A stretch of 64,000 nucleotides of DNA from Notoacmeibacter marinus (GTDB taxonomy: Bacteria > Pseudomonadota > Alphaproteobacteria > Rhizobiales > Rhizobiaceae). The position numbers and the translations under genes were made by a program. This document shows, piece after piece, positions 8,344 through 17,151 of this stretch; the first letter of the stretch is position 1; every line of letters begins with the position of its first letter. Location: the NCBI RefSeq assembly GCF_002238045.1, contig NZ_NBYO01000002.1, positions 248,001 through 312,000 on the forward strand, in the 5' to 3' direction. The notes beneath the pieces were generated by a model that did not search any database, was not told where the DNA came from, and worked only from the letters and a program-made list of their open reading frames with translations.

Positions 8344-10194
8344 TCACCTCTTCCAGACGCCGGCGCGGTCGTTCACTGGTTGAGCAGAGACCTCGCCATC
8401 AACCGCCAGCGCTAGTCGGATATCGAAGCAGGCTCCGCCCATTGCAGACGAACCCGCCTCTATCGTCCCACCGAAATCGGACACGATGCTGTCAACCACG
8501 GAAAGGCCGACGCCAAGCCCCTCCCCGACCCCTTTGGTCGAAACGAATGGCTCGAAGATGTCGTTCGGCGTCCGGTCCGGCAGGCCAGGTCCGTTGTCCT
8601 CAACCCTCACAAGGCATTGATCGTTTTCAATCGCGGCCGATATGACGATCCGCAGCGGGCCGACTGTCTGGTTCGCCTTTTCCGGCGCAACACCCAACCC
8701 TTCCAAAGCATCGGCTGCATTGTTGATCAGGTTGACGAAAACCTGCGTAAGGCGCAGCCGCCCTCCCATGATCCGCAATTTGTTGTGAACCGCCTGACGA
8801 TCGACGGCGATGGCTGCCTTGCGCAGTCGCGGCCCGGTCAGCATCAGCGCCTCGTCGAGCGCGGCAGCAAGGTTCGTCGGCGCGATGTCCGAGCCTGGCC
8901 GGCGCGCAAAACCGAGTAGGGATTTGGACAATTCGCCCATGCGTTCCGTCAGTCGGACGATGTGCGACAGCGCCTTATCGGCAGGTTCCGGTTGGCCGCG
9001 CGCCAGAAATGTCTTTGCGTTCTCCGCCTGGCTCCTGACGGCTGCGATAGGCTGATTGTATTCATGGCTCAATGTCGCGCTCATCTGGCCGAGCACAGCC
9101 AGTTTGGCGGTATGGATCAGTTCCGACTGCGTTTGCTTCAGCTGCTCCTCGGCCATTTGCCGCACCTGAACTTCATGCGCCAGAGACTGGTTGACGGATC
9201 GCAACTCGACCGTTCGGTCACGAACGCGCCGTTCCAGCCGCAGAGCCTGTGCCCTCTCGCTACGCAGCCGGCCCGTTGCCATTTCGGAACGTTTCAAAAG
9301 GGTCAGCGCCCCAAGTCCGGCGAGCACCGTCAGCAGCGTGCCGACGGCGAGCGCCAGATCGGCCGCTTGCGATAACGGCTTGGCGTCGATCAGCGCGTGT
9401 AACTGCCAGTCCAGAAGCGGCAGATCGCGTTCGGCGAGATAGACGAGCCGCGAAAGATCCGCCCCCGGTTCTTCACGCAGCCGCACCAACCCCGTTTCCT
9501 CGCTCCGAGTGACCAGAAGTCCGGGTCCCCGATCGCTGGAATGGAAGGACATGCCAGCCCAATGCGGCCGGTTGCCGGTTAGGACGATATCTTGACGGGT
9601 CACGACGATCGGTTCGCGCGACAGCGCCCAGATACTCTCCAATTGATCCAGCCCGATCAACACGGCGATCGCGCCAAGCAGGGCGCCATCCCGCTTGACG
9701 GCGGAAGCGAACGCGTAGAGCGGTTGATCGGCAGGACCGTGAAGGGTTTGGCGGCCGAGCCGGTTCTGGAAAGCTGTCTGAAGGAGCACGCTGCCGGAAA
9801 ATTCCAGGCTGTCATAGTCGCCATAGGCCGATGCGAAAACTGTCCCGTCCGGTCGCAGGAATAGGATGTCCTTCGCCCCAGAAAGCCCTGCGACACGCTT
9901 GGCTTCCGCCACGACCGCAGCGGTATCGCCATTGGCGAAGAGCGTCTGGATCGTATCCCTTCCCGCCAGCAGCGGCGGCAAAAGCCAGAATTTTTCCAGA
10001 TGATCGGTAAGGACGGAGCTTTGCAGAACCAGCGTTTCGCGCGCCTGCCGTTGCAGATCGGCCTCCGCGCGATCTCGGGCAAAATGCCGCAGCGACAGGA
10101 TGAGAACGGTCCCGACGAGAATGACTGCGATAATGAGAGCGCGGGTCAGGAAGCGGAACTTGCGCCGCACAGCATAGCCCGATCGAACAGCCAT
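8344..10194 (-). CDS. dctB: C4-dicarboxylate sensor histidine kinase DctB
   Basis: A 616-residue membrane sensor kinase. Transmembrane helix 1 (LTRALIIAVILVGTVLIL) and helix 2 near residue 290 (ADLALAVGTLLTVLAGL) enclose a periplasmic double-PAS-like sensor of about 250 residues. A coiled coil follows, then the H-box LSHEYNQPIAAVRSQ with the phosphoaccepting histidine, N-box NLINNAADAL and G-boxes DNGPGLP and GLGVGLSV. This is the DctB architecture: a periplasmic dicarboxylate signal phosphorylates DctD. The ATG at 10194 is preferred because GGGACAA precedes it; a GTG at 10227 in frame lacks a ribosome site. It is the first gene of dctBD. Confidence 0.92.
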   Translation of the reverse strand: MAVRSGYAVRRKFRFLTRALIIAVILVGTVLILSLRHFARDRAEADLQRQARETLVLQSSVLTDHLEKFWLLPPLLAGRDTIQTLFANGDTAAVVAEAKRVAGLSGAKDILFLRPDGTVFASAYGDYDSLEFSGSVLLQTAFQNRLGRQTLHGPADQPLYAFASAVKRDGALLGAIAVLIGLDQLESIWALSREPIVVTRQDIVLTGNRPHWAGMSFHSSDRGPGLLVTRSEETGLVRLREEPGADLSRLVYLAERDLPLLDWQLHALIDAKPLSQAADLALAVGTLLTVLAGLGALTLLKRSEMATGRLRSERAQALRLERRVRDRTVELRSVNQSLAHEVQVRQMAEEQLKQTQSELIHTAKLAVLGQMSATLSHEYNQPIAAVRSQAENAKTFLARGQPEPADKALSHIVRLTERMGELSKSLLGFARRPGSDIAPTNLAAALDEALMLTGPRLRKAAIAVDRQAVHNKLRIMGGRLRLTQVFVNLINNAADALEGLGVAPEKANQTVGPLRIVISAAIENDQCLVRVEDNGPGLPDRTPNDIFEPFVSTKGVGEGLGVGLSVVDSIVSDFGGTIEAGSSAMGGACFDIRLALAVDGEVSAQPVNDRAGVWKR

Positions 10195-10379
10195 AATTTG
10201 TCCCGATACTGACGCCGAAGATCGCACGAGACCGCGTTCTAGCAGCCAAGCGGGATCGTCAGCAATGACGGGACCTATCGTCCAGCACCATCATATCGTC
10301 CGCAACGACAAGAAAACGGCCCCGAACCTAGAAGGCTCGGAACCGCGAACGATTTTGGCAGATCTTTATCGGCGAATGA

Positions 10380-11228
10380 TCAGACGGCAGCCGTGCCCGC
10401 CGGCGTTGCGGCCTTCGTGTCGGGATCCCCGCCATTGGCCAGCACGACGGCGCGCTTGGCCATCGCAACGATCAGCGCCGCGCGATACTCAGGCGATGCA
10501 TGAATATCGCCCATCAAACCGGTGGAATCAATTGTTTTTCCATCGAGCGCACTTGCCGAGAAATCATCGTTCAACGCTTCTTCCAGCGCCGTTGCGCGGA
10601 AAACGCCATCGTCTCCGGCACCGGTCACAGCCACCCGAACGCCATCCGCCGTCCTGGCCACGAAGACCCCTGCCATGGCGTAGCGCGAAGCCGGATTCGG
10701 GAACTTGCCATAGCCGCTCTGTTCGGGCGCCTTGAACGCCACGCCGGTGACGATCTCGCCTTCATCCAGTACCGTGTCGAAGAGACCCGTGAAGAAATCT
10801 TCGGCAGCGACCTCCCGATTATTGGTCCGAATAACGGCGTTCAGCGCGATCATGGCGGAAGGATAGCAGGCCGCCGGATCGTTATTGGCGACCGAGCCAC
10901 CAATGGTGCCCATGTGGCGCACCATCGGATCGCCGATATGACTTGCCTGATAGGCGAGGCCCGGCGCCTTGGACTGGATGATGTCGTTGGTGGCGATATC
11001 GTTGTGGCTGGTCGCGCCGCCGATGACGATCATGTCGCCCTCCTCCGACACGCCCTGCATGGCGTCGATGTGACGCAGATCGATGAGGTCGGACGGTGCG
11101 GCAAGTCGCTGCTTCATGGTCGGCAGCAAAGTCATGCCGCCGGATAGATAACGCGGATCGCTGGCGCCCTGAGCCATGTTGACGGCTTCTTCCACGCTGT
11201 TCGCGCGATGATATTGAGTTTGATGCAT
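10380..11228 (-). CDS. coxM: CO dehydrogenase-like FAD subunit (CoxM family)
   Basis: A 282-residue FAD-binding subunit of a molybdenum hydroxylase. The flavin motif TIGGSVANNDPAACYP (residues about 106-121) and the N-terminal LSGGMTLLPTMK match the medium subunit of aerobic CO dehydrogenase/xanthine-dehydrogenase-like enzymes. It passes electrons from the iron-sulphur subunit to the respiratory chain or oxygen. It is the last gene of the S-L-M set, 79 bases after coxL. Whether the complex oxidises CO or an organic substrate is not decided by this subunit. Confidence 0.88.
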   Translation of the reverse strand: MHQTQYHRANSVEEAVNMAQGASDPRYLSGGMTLLPTMKQRLAAPSDLIDLRHIDAMQGVSEEGDMIVIGGATSHNDIATNDIIQSKAPGLAYQASHIGDPMVRHMGTIGGSVANNDPAACYPSAMIALNAVIRTNNREVAAEDFFTGLFDTVLDEGEIVTGVAFKAPEQSGYGKFPNPASRYAMAGVFVARTADGVRVAVTGAGDDGVFRATALEEALNDDFSASALDGKTIDSTGLMGDIHASPEYRAALIVAMAKRAVVLANGGDPDTKAATPAGTAAV

Positions 11229-11307
11229 AATCTTGAACTCCGGTGTTCCTGGGACGGTAGAGGCAAGCGGCGGGAAACGAGACGTCTCCCGCCGGTTTCG
11301 TCCGTTC

Positions 11308-13677
11308 CTACTCCGCGGCCTGCGCCATGGCCGCGCCGCGGATCGCCTGCCAAACCTTCATGGGCGTGGCCGGCATCGTGACCGCCTCGGTACCGATGGC
11401 ATCGGTGATGGCGTTGATGACCGCCGGCGGCGAACCGATCGCTCCGGCCTCGCCGCAACCCTTGATGCCGAGCGGGTTGCCGGGGCATGGCGTCGTCTGG
11501 TGGCTGACCTCGAACATCGGAACATTGTCCGCGCGCGGCATACAGTAATCCATGTAGCTTGCGGTGATCAGCTGTCCGCTATCGGCGTCGTAATGGACGC
11601 CTTCCAGCAGCGCCTGACCGATACCCTGCGTCAGACCGCCATGGACTTGCCCTTCGACGATCATCGGATTGATGATATTGCCGAAATCATCTGCTGCGAC
11701 GAAACGGAGTATCTCTGTCTTGCCGGTCTCCGGATCGATCTCGACCTCGCAGATGTAGCAGCCCGCCGGGAAGGTGAAGTTGGTCGGATCGTAGAAGGCG
11801 GTTTCCTTCAGACCCGGCTCCAGCCCGTCCGGCAGGTTGTGGGCGGTGTAGGCCCCGAGCGCCATCTGGAACCAGGGCAGCGTCTTGTCGGTGCCGGCGA
11901 CCTTCAGTTCGCCATTCTCGATCTCGATGTCGCCCTCATCGGCCTCCAGAAGATGGGCCGCGATCTTCTTGGCCTTGGCCTCGACCTTGTCGAGCGCCTT
12001 GACGATGGCGCTCATGCCGACTGCGCCGGAACGCGAGCCATACGTGCCCATGCCCATCTGCACCACATCGGTATCACCATGAACGATGTTGACCTGATCG
12101 AGCGGCAGGCCAAGGCGTTCATGCACCAACTGCGCGAAGGTCGTCTCGTGGCCCTGCCCGTGGCTGTGGCTGCCGGTCAGCACCTCGATGGTGCCGGCGG
12201 CGTTGACCCGCACTTCCGCCGATTCCCAAAGCCCGACGCCGGCGCCGAGCGAGCCGACAGCAGCCGATGGCGCGATGCCGCAGGCTTCGATGTAGCAGCT
12301 CATGCCGATCCCGCGCAGCTTGCCGCGATTGCGACTTTCCTGACGGCGGCTTTCGAAGTTCTTGTAGTCGATCGCCTCCGTCGCGGCATCCAAGGACGCT
12401 TCGAAATCGCCCGTATCGTAATTCATGATCACGGGCGTCTGATGTGGGAATTCGCGGATGAAGTTCTTGCGCCGCAATTCCGCAGGGTCGACGCCGAGCT
12501 GGCGCGCTGCCTGCGTCATGGTCCGCTCGACCAGATAGGTCGCTTCCGGCCGCCCTGCGCCGCGATAGGCGTCGACGGGCACGGTATTGGTGTAGACCGT
12601 CTTCACATTGGCGTGAATGTTCGGGATGTTATACTGGCCCGACAATAGCGTGGCGTAGAGATAGGTCGGCGTCGCGCTGGAGAAGAGCGACATATAGGCG
12701 CCGAGATTGGCCACCGTCTCGACCTTGAGGCCTACGATCTTGTGATCGGCATCGAAGCCGATCTTTGCCGTGCTTGTGTGGTCGCGGCCATGGGCGTCCG
12801 TCATGAAGGCTTCGGTGCGCGTCGCCACCCATTTGACCGGCACGCCGGTGCGCTTGGACGCCCACAGACAGACGATCTCTTCAGGATAGATATAGATTTT
12901 CGCGCCGAAGCCGCCGCCGACATCGGGCGCGATGACGCGCAGCTTGTTTTCCGGCGCGACATTGTAGAACGCGCTCATGACGAGCCTTGCCACATGCGGG
13001 TTCTGGCTCGTCGTCCAGACCGTGTAATGGTCTTCGGCCTTGTTGTAGTGGCCGAGCGCTGCACGCGGCTCCATCGGATTGGGCGACAGGCGGTTGTTGC
13101 GGATGTCGACCTCGACCACATGGGCGGCGCCGGCAAGAGCATCGTCTGTCGCCTGCTCTTCACCGATCTCCCAGTCGAAGATGAGATTGTTCGCCGCTTC
13201 GGGGTGAAGCTGCGGTGCGCCATCGCTCAGCGCATCGACAGCATCGGTCACTGCGGGCAGCGGATCGTAGTCCACCATGACGCGTTCGGCGGCATCGAGC
13301 GCGATATCGCGTGTCTCGGCAACCACAATGGCCACCGGATTGCCGACGTGACGCACGGTGTCGGTTGCAAGCGGGCTCCACGCGCCCATGTTCATCGGCG
13401 AGCCGTCCTTGCTGGAGACGGCCCAGCCGCAGATCAGATCACCGATGCCGTCGGCCTTCAGTTCCGGTCCGATCAGCACGTCGATCACGCCGTCCATCTC
13501 CAGTGCGGCGCTCTTGTCCACCCCGTTGACCTTGGCGTGAGCGTGCGGCGACCGAACGAAGGCCGCATGCATCATCCCAGGCACCTTCATATCGTCCGTA
13601 TACCGCCCCAGACCGGTGATGAATCGCTTGTCTTCCTTTCGCGCCACACTGGCGCCGATACCCTGTCCTTCAGACAT
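11308..13677 (-). CDS. coxL: form II CO dehydrogenase-like molybdopterin large subunit
   Basis: A 789-residue catalytic subunit holding the Mo-molybdopterin cytosine dinucleotide cofactor. The active-site loop reads AYRGAGR, the form II signature; form I, the true CO oxidiser, has AYxCSFR. Other family marks are IGASVARKEDKRFITGLGRY at the N-terminus, DVGGGFGAK, GSHSHGQGHETT and KGCGEAGAIGSPPAV near the C-terminus. The start at 13677 has AGGAGG 10 bases upstream; a TTG at 13698 would overlap that site. The gene order S-L-M also fits form II. The substrate is therefore open: CO at low rate, or an aldehyde or N-heterocycle. Confidence 0.9.
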   Translation of the reverse strand: MSEGQGIGASVARKEDKRFITGLGRYTDDMKVPGMMHAAFVRSPHAHAKVNGVDKSAALEMDGVIDVLIGPELKADGIGDLICGWAVSSKDGSPMNMGAWSPLATDTVRHVGNPVAIVVAETRDIALDAAERVMVDYDPLPAVTDAVDALSDGAPQLHPEAANNLIFDWEIGEEQATDDALAGAAHVVEVDIRNNRLSPNPMEPRAALGHYNKAEDHYTVWTTSQNPHVARLVMSAFYNVAPENKLRVIAPDVGGGFGAKIYIYPEEIVCLWASKRTGVPVKWVATRTEAFMTDAHGRDHTSTAKIGFDADHKIVGLKVETVANLGAYMSLFSSATPTYLYATLLSGQYNIPNIHANVKTVYTNTVPVDAYRGAGRPEATYLVERTMTQAARQLGVDPAELRRKNFIREFPHQTPVIMNYDTGDFEASLDAATEAIDYKNFESRRQESRNRGKLRGIGMSCYIEACGIAPSAAVGSLGAGVGLWESAEVRVNAAGTIEVLTGSHSHGQGHETTFAQLVHERLGLPLDQVNIVHGDTDVVQMGMGTYGSRSGAVGMSAIVKALDKVEAKAKKIAAHLLEADEGDIEIENGELKVAGTDKTLPWFQMALGAYTAHNLPDGLEPGLKETAFYDPTNFTFPAGCYICEVEIDPETGKTEILRFVAADDFGNIINPMIVEGQVHGGLTQGIGQALLEGVHYDADSGQLITASYMDYCMPRADNVPMFEVSHQTTPCPGNPLGIKGCGEAGAIGSPPAVINAITDAIGTEAVTMPATPMKVWQAIRGAAMAQAAE

Positions 13678-13790
13678 TTCCGATTTTCCTCCTGGCAAAG
13701 AGCGCGCTCGCTATTCGCCTTTTGATCCCATTTCGAAAAACGACCGTTCGATCCCGCACTCCAACCGGATCGAAACGATATCGCCTTGAA

Positions 13791-14297
13791 TTACTCGGCG
13801 GCCTCGTTCAGCTGCGTATCGCTCTTGGCCATCTCATCGGATGCGGCGAGGATCGCCTTGACGATATTGTGATAGCCGGTGCAGCGGCAGATGTTGCCTT
13901 CCAGATTCTGGCGCACCGTCGCTTCGTCCAGATTTCCCGGACCGTAGCGTCGCACCATGTCGATCCCGGCCATGATCATGCCGGGCGTACAGAAGCCGCA
14001 CTGCAGGCCGTGATATTCCTTGAAGGCCTTCTGCATGGGATGCAGATCGTCATAGCCACTATCGGCCGCTTCGATCGTGACGACCTCCGACCCATCGGCC
14101 TGTGCGGCCAGAATGCTGCAGCTTTTCACGGCTTTGCCGTCCATCTGGACAACACACGTCCCGCACTGAGCCGTATCGCAGCCCACATGGGTGCCGGTGA
14201 GGTCCAGTTCGTCGCGCAGAAAATGGACGAGCAGCGTGCGGTCCTCGACAACCCGCTTCACCTTGCGTCCATTAACGACAAGCGTCACTTCAGACAT
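13791..14297 (-). CDS. coxS: CO dehydrogenase-like 2Fe-2S subunit (CoxS family)
   Basis: A 168-residue small subunit with two [2Fe-2S] clusters. The N-terminal plant-ferredoxin-type cluster is HVGCDTAQCGTCVVQMDG plus a later Cys. The C-terminal helical-type cluster is QCGFCTPGMIMAG with CRCTGYHNIVKA. It relays electrons from the molybdenum site in CoxL to FAD in CoxM. It is the first gene of the operon, 113 bases before coxL. An inverted repeat (14328-14345) lies about 31 bases upstream of the ATG. Confidence 0.93.
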   Translation of the reverse strand: MSEVTLVVNGRKVKRVVEDRTLLVHFLRDELDLTGTHVGCDTAQCGTCVVQMDGKAVKSCSILAAQADGSEVVTIEAADSGYDDLHPMQKAFKEYHGLQCGFCTPGMIMAGIDMVRRYGPGNLDEATVRQNLEGNICRCTGYHNIVKAILAASDEMAKSDTQLNEAAE

Positions 14298-14327
14298 TGA
14301 ATCCTATCCTCCCAATAAAGGCGCCCT

Positions 14328-14345
14328 GGTCGCTAGATCGCGACC
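14328..14345. promoter_or_regulatory. inverted repeat upstream of coxS, candidate operator
   Basis: GGTCGC-TAGATC-GCGACC is a perfect 6+6 inverted repeat, 31 bases before the coxS start, within a 292-base intergenic region (14298-14589). Position suggests a repressor or activator site for the cox operon. No regulator gene is adjacent. I see no other clear feature in this gap. Confidence 0.35.
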
Positions 14346-14589
14346 GCCTGTCCAAGTAAATGCCGCCACGGCCCGTTCGGTCAATGTGAAAACGAGACCT
14401 TAGCACTATGGTACAGGGGCAACAGGATGCGGGCAGCCCGCTCTTTTCCTGATTTGTCGCTCCGCCCAACCCACGCCGTCCGGTCAAGGCCGCGAATGCG
14501 CTCGACCATAGCGGCCCGTCTTTCGGTTGCTGCGGTTCGGTCGGTCGGGAAAGAACGCAGAACCTGCAAACCGAACAGACGGGCATGTC

Positions 14590-15204
14590 CTAATTCGACG
14601 GGCAGCCTGCGCCAGCCGCGACCCATGCTTTCGTCAGATCGCCGAAAATTTCCTGGCTTCCGGGCGCCGGCTCACGGCCTTCTCCGGGCTCCCATCCCCA
14701 GCCCACAAGACCGTCTTCGGCATTGTGCTCGACCAGTTCGGAAAGGGTTTTGCCGCCGTTGCGCGCCGGGTCCTTGATCTGCTCGCAAATCGCTGCGAGC
14801 GACAGGCCGATCCATCCCATCTCCTTCGGCGCAAGTAGCCAGGGCTCGTGTCCGGGAACGGAACCTCTGCCGACCGTATAGGCGACGTTTTCCGTGCCAT
14901 GGCACGTGTTGCAGCGCATGGCCGCCGCGCCGAAATCCGCGTCTCCGCGAATGACGGGCGGGTTGTGCAGCTGCATGGCGTCGCCTTGGCGCGGCATGTC
15001 ATCGACCGGGTGGCAGTTGAGGCAACGCGGATGCTGAAGCACCTTGCCCATCTCCGTAAAGAGAGCTTCCGCACGCTTCTGCCTGTCAGGTATCGAAGTG
15101 AAGGCGTCGGGACCGCGCAAATCCTCCTTCGCGGACGCTCCACCGCCAGGCACAAGGCAACCGAAGAGAAAAACGAAACGCGCAAGACCAGTAAGCCGGA
15201 TCAA
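14590..15204 (-). CDS. secreted dihaem c-type cytochrome
   Basis: A 204-residue exported protein. An N-terminal hydrophobic signal (LARFVFLFGCLVPGGGASA) is followed by two haem-attachment motifs, CLNCH (about residue 61) and CNTCH (about residue 98). The segment AAICEQIKDPARNGGKT and the C-terminal GWGWEPGEGREPAPGS belong to a family that I recall being named 'isoquinoline 1-oxidoreductase subunit' in databases. It lies just upstream of, and in line with, the molybdenum hydroxylase genes, so it may accept electrons from a related enzyme in the periplasm. The start is a TTG with AGGA 6 bases upstream; no ATG is better placed. The gap behind it (15205-15469) shows nothing I can assign. Confidence 0.75.
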   Translation of the reverse strand: MIRLTGLARFVFLFGCLVPGGGASAKEDLRGPDAFTSIPDRQKRAEALFTEMGKVLQHPRCLNCHPVDDMPRQGDAMQLHNPPVIRGDADFGAAAMRCNTCHGTENVAYTVGRGSVPGHEPWLLAPKEMGWIGLSLAAICEQIKDPARNGGKTLSELVEHNAEDGLVGWGWEPGEGREPAPGSQEIFGDLTKAWVAAGAGCPSN

Positions 15205-15469
15205 ACTATCCTCACATGGAAAGGGTCGCCGAAGAGAGACAGCTAGGGCGCTTGCGCATCGCGTCGACCGGCTCAGGCGAGGCTGTCTCGATATTCAAGG
15301 CTCGCGCTTGGCCCGTACTATATCTTGTCGGGGCCAAGGCAAAGAGAGCGCCGGTGCCAACCACCATCAGGGTCTTTCAACACCGCCGCAGGCGCAGTCC
15401 GCCACGTCCCGAAGGGGATATGGCCGAAATCGCCCATTTCCTTGATCAGATCGTGAATGACGATACCGC

Positions 15470-16372
15470 CTAGAGCAGCAACTGGCCTTCCGCGATCCTC
15501 ACCGCATGCCCGCCAAGCCGGGCCTTGGTCAGCTTGCGATTTTCGATATCCATCTCCAGACGGAGTGCGGAAGGCCGACCCATCTCCACGCCCTGTTCGA
15601 TCAGAACGACGTGCGGGCCGTCATGCGGCGTGTCGAACTGCATGACCACGCCAGCGAACGCCGCAGCAGCGGCACCCGTTGCCGGATCCTCCGCAATGCC
15701 GAAACCGGGCGCGAAAAGACGGGAATGAAAAGCCGCGTCGTGGCGAACCGTATCGCGCGTATAAAGATAAACTTCGCCGAACCCTGTCCGCTTCGAAAAG
15801 GCCGGCCAGGTATCATTGTTGGTGCTCGCCCGACCGATAGCCTCCAGCCCGTCGACAGGCACGCACAAGAACGGCACGCCGGCGGAATGGAGCGTCGGCA
15901 CATGGTTCTCGAACCCGATCTCGGCAGGTGCGAGGCCAAGCGCGTCGGCGATCTCGTCCTTTTTCAGATTCAGCTCCGCGGCGACCGGCAGCTTCGGCAG
16001 GTCGAACTCGGCGAAATGCGTTCCGCCATCGTCCTTGACGACGCAGCGAACCAGCCCGATCCCCTCCTCCAGCGTCACGATCCGTCCATCGCCGGCAAGA
16101 CCGCCACGCCGTTCCACGATTGCAATGGCAGCGCCGACGGTCGGATGGCCGGCAAAGGGCAGTTCCGCCTTCGGAGTGAATATGCGCGCGCCCCTACTAT
16201 GAGCCTCGTTCTCCGGCGATGTGAGGAAGATCGTTTCCGACAGATTGAACTCACCGGCAATGGCCGCCATCTGGCCATCGTCGAGACCGTCGGCATCGAA
16301 CACCACGGCCAACGGATTGCCCTCCAGCGGGGTGGCGGTAAAAACGTCGTAAATGGCGTAGTCTCGGGTCAC
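15470..16372 (-). CDS. PhzF family isomerase
   Basis: A 300-residue two-lobed enzyme of the PhzF/diaminopimelate-epimerase fold. YDVFTATPLEGNPLAVV at the N-terminus, FNLSETIFL with the catalytic glutamate, LPFAGHPTVGAA, and DPATGAAAAAF in the second lobe are the family signatures. Members isomerise small substrates; no phenazine genes are present, so the natural substrate is unknown. The GTG start overlaps the NUDIX stop by 4 bases (GTGA), making it the last gene of a three-gene operon behind an EEP nuclease and a NUDIX protein. Confidence 0.88.
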   Translation of the reverse strand: MTRDYAIYDVFTATPLEGNPLAVVFDADGLDDGQMAAIAGEFNLSETIFLTSPENEAHSRGARIFTPKAELPFAGHPTVGAAIAIVERRGGLAGDGRIVTLEEGIGLVRCVVKDDGGTHFAEFDLPKLPVAAELNLKKDEIADALGLAPAEIGFENHVPTLHSAGVPFLCVPVDGLEAIGRASTNNDTWPAFSKRTGFGEVYLYTRDTVRHDAAFHSRLFAPGFGIAEDPATGAAAAAFAGVVMQFDTPHDGPHVVLIEQGVEMGRPSALRLEMDIENRKLTKARLGGHAVRIAEGQLLL

Positions 16373-17151
16373 GGTCGTTCTCCATCTATCTCATCGCCGA
16401 GCCCCGCCGCCTGTTCGAAGTGGAAGCGAACGAACGGAGCCATATGGGCCGGCGCATTGGTCGGCAGATCGTCTAAGCTGCGCAGAACGACCGCCGAAGC
16501 AAGCTCCGGCTGTGTCTGGGTCGCAATATGGTCCTGGACGAAGGCTTCCATTTCATTGGAGGAGAACGGCATGGCGAAGCGCTGAAAGAGGCAGCTCGCA
16601 CCGTCCGTTCCACCCCAGAACCAAAGCGCCGGCTCGCGCTTGCCCCGTTTGAGATCGATGCCGGTTTCCTCGGCGACTTCGCGCAGCATATTGCCCTGAA
16701 CATCAATAGCGCCATCGTGGACATCGTCGGCATCAAACGAACCAGCTGCGAAATAGACCCTCCCCGCATTGAGCGTCGCTTCGCCCATACGCACAGCCAG
16801 AAGAGTTCCGTCCGACAGAACCGGAACGGCATGGGCGAAGAGATGCTCGATCCCCTCCTCCCGTCGTGCGAGCCAATGCAGAAAGGTCGCGTAGCGGCCA
16901 ATGTGGAACGCGCCTCGCAACACCCCATCCGCGGAAAGGGCCAAACGTTCCATCAAACAGAAACGGCCATCGAACAGGGAGGGCGTCGCCGCCTTGCGGC
17001 GCTTCCATTCCGCTTCGATTCCAACTCGGTGACGCAGTTCATAGGGGTGCGACCCCTCGATTTGCCTCAGTTCGATGCGCTCGAGCGGAACGATGGTTTC
17101 CCGCGGCAGATCGAATTTGGCGCGATGGTCGTTATCGTTCCGATCGGTCAT
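16369..17151 (-). CDS. NUDIX hydrolase with divergent box
   Basis: A 260-residue protein. Residues about 125-215 hold a NUDIX domain whose core REVAEETGID is intact, but the first glutamate of GX5EX7REUXEEXGU is replaced by isoleucine (GAIDVQGNMLREVAEETG). The REUXEE half that binds metal is kept, so activity on a nucleoside diphosphate derivative remains possible. The start at 17151 overlaps the upstream stop as ATGA; an in-frame ATG at 17259 lies inside the upstream gene and is less likely. Downstream it overlaps phzF by GTGA. Tight coupling of the three genes suggests one pathway. Confidence 0.8.
   Translation of the reverse strand: MTDRNDNDHRAKFDLPRETIVPLERIELRQIEGSHPYELRHRVGIEAEWKRRKAATPSLFDGRFCLMERLALSADGVLRGAFHIGRYATFLHWLARREEGIEHLFAHAVPVLSDGTLLAVRMGEATLNAGRVYFAAGSFDADDVHDGAIDVQGNMLREVAEETGIDLKRGKREPALWFWGGTDGASCLFQRFAMPFSSNEMEAFVQDHIATQTQPELASAVVLRSLDDLPTNAPAHMAPFVRFHFEQAAGLGDEIDGERP

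Noticed and set aside
11233-12648. 471-codon plus-strand frame
   Set aside because: Antisense of coxL; the opposite strand holds the molybdenum subunit signatures.
10380-14297. form I (true) CO dehydrogenase
   Set aside because: The active-site loop is AYRGAGR, not AYxCSFR, and the order is S-L-M, not M-S-L.
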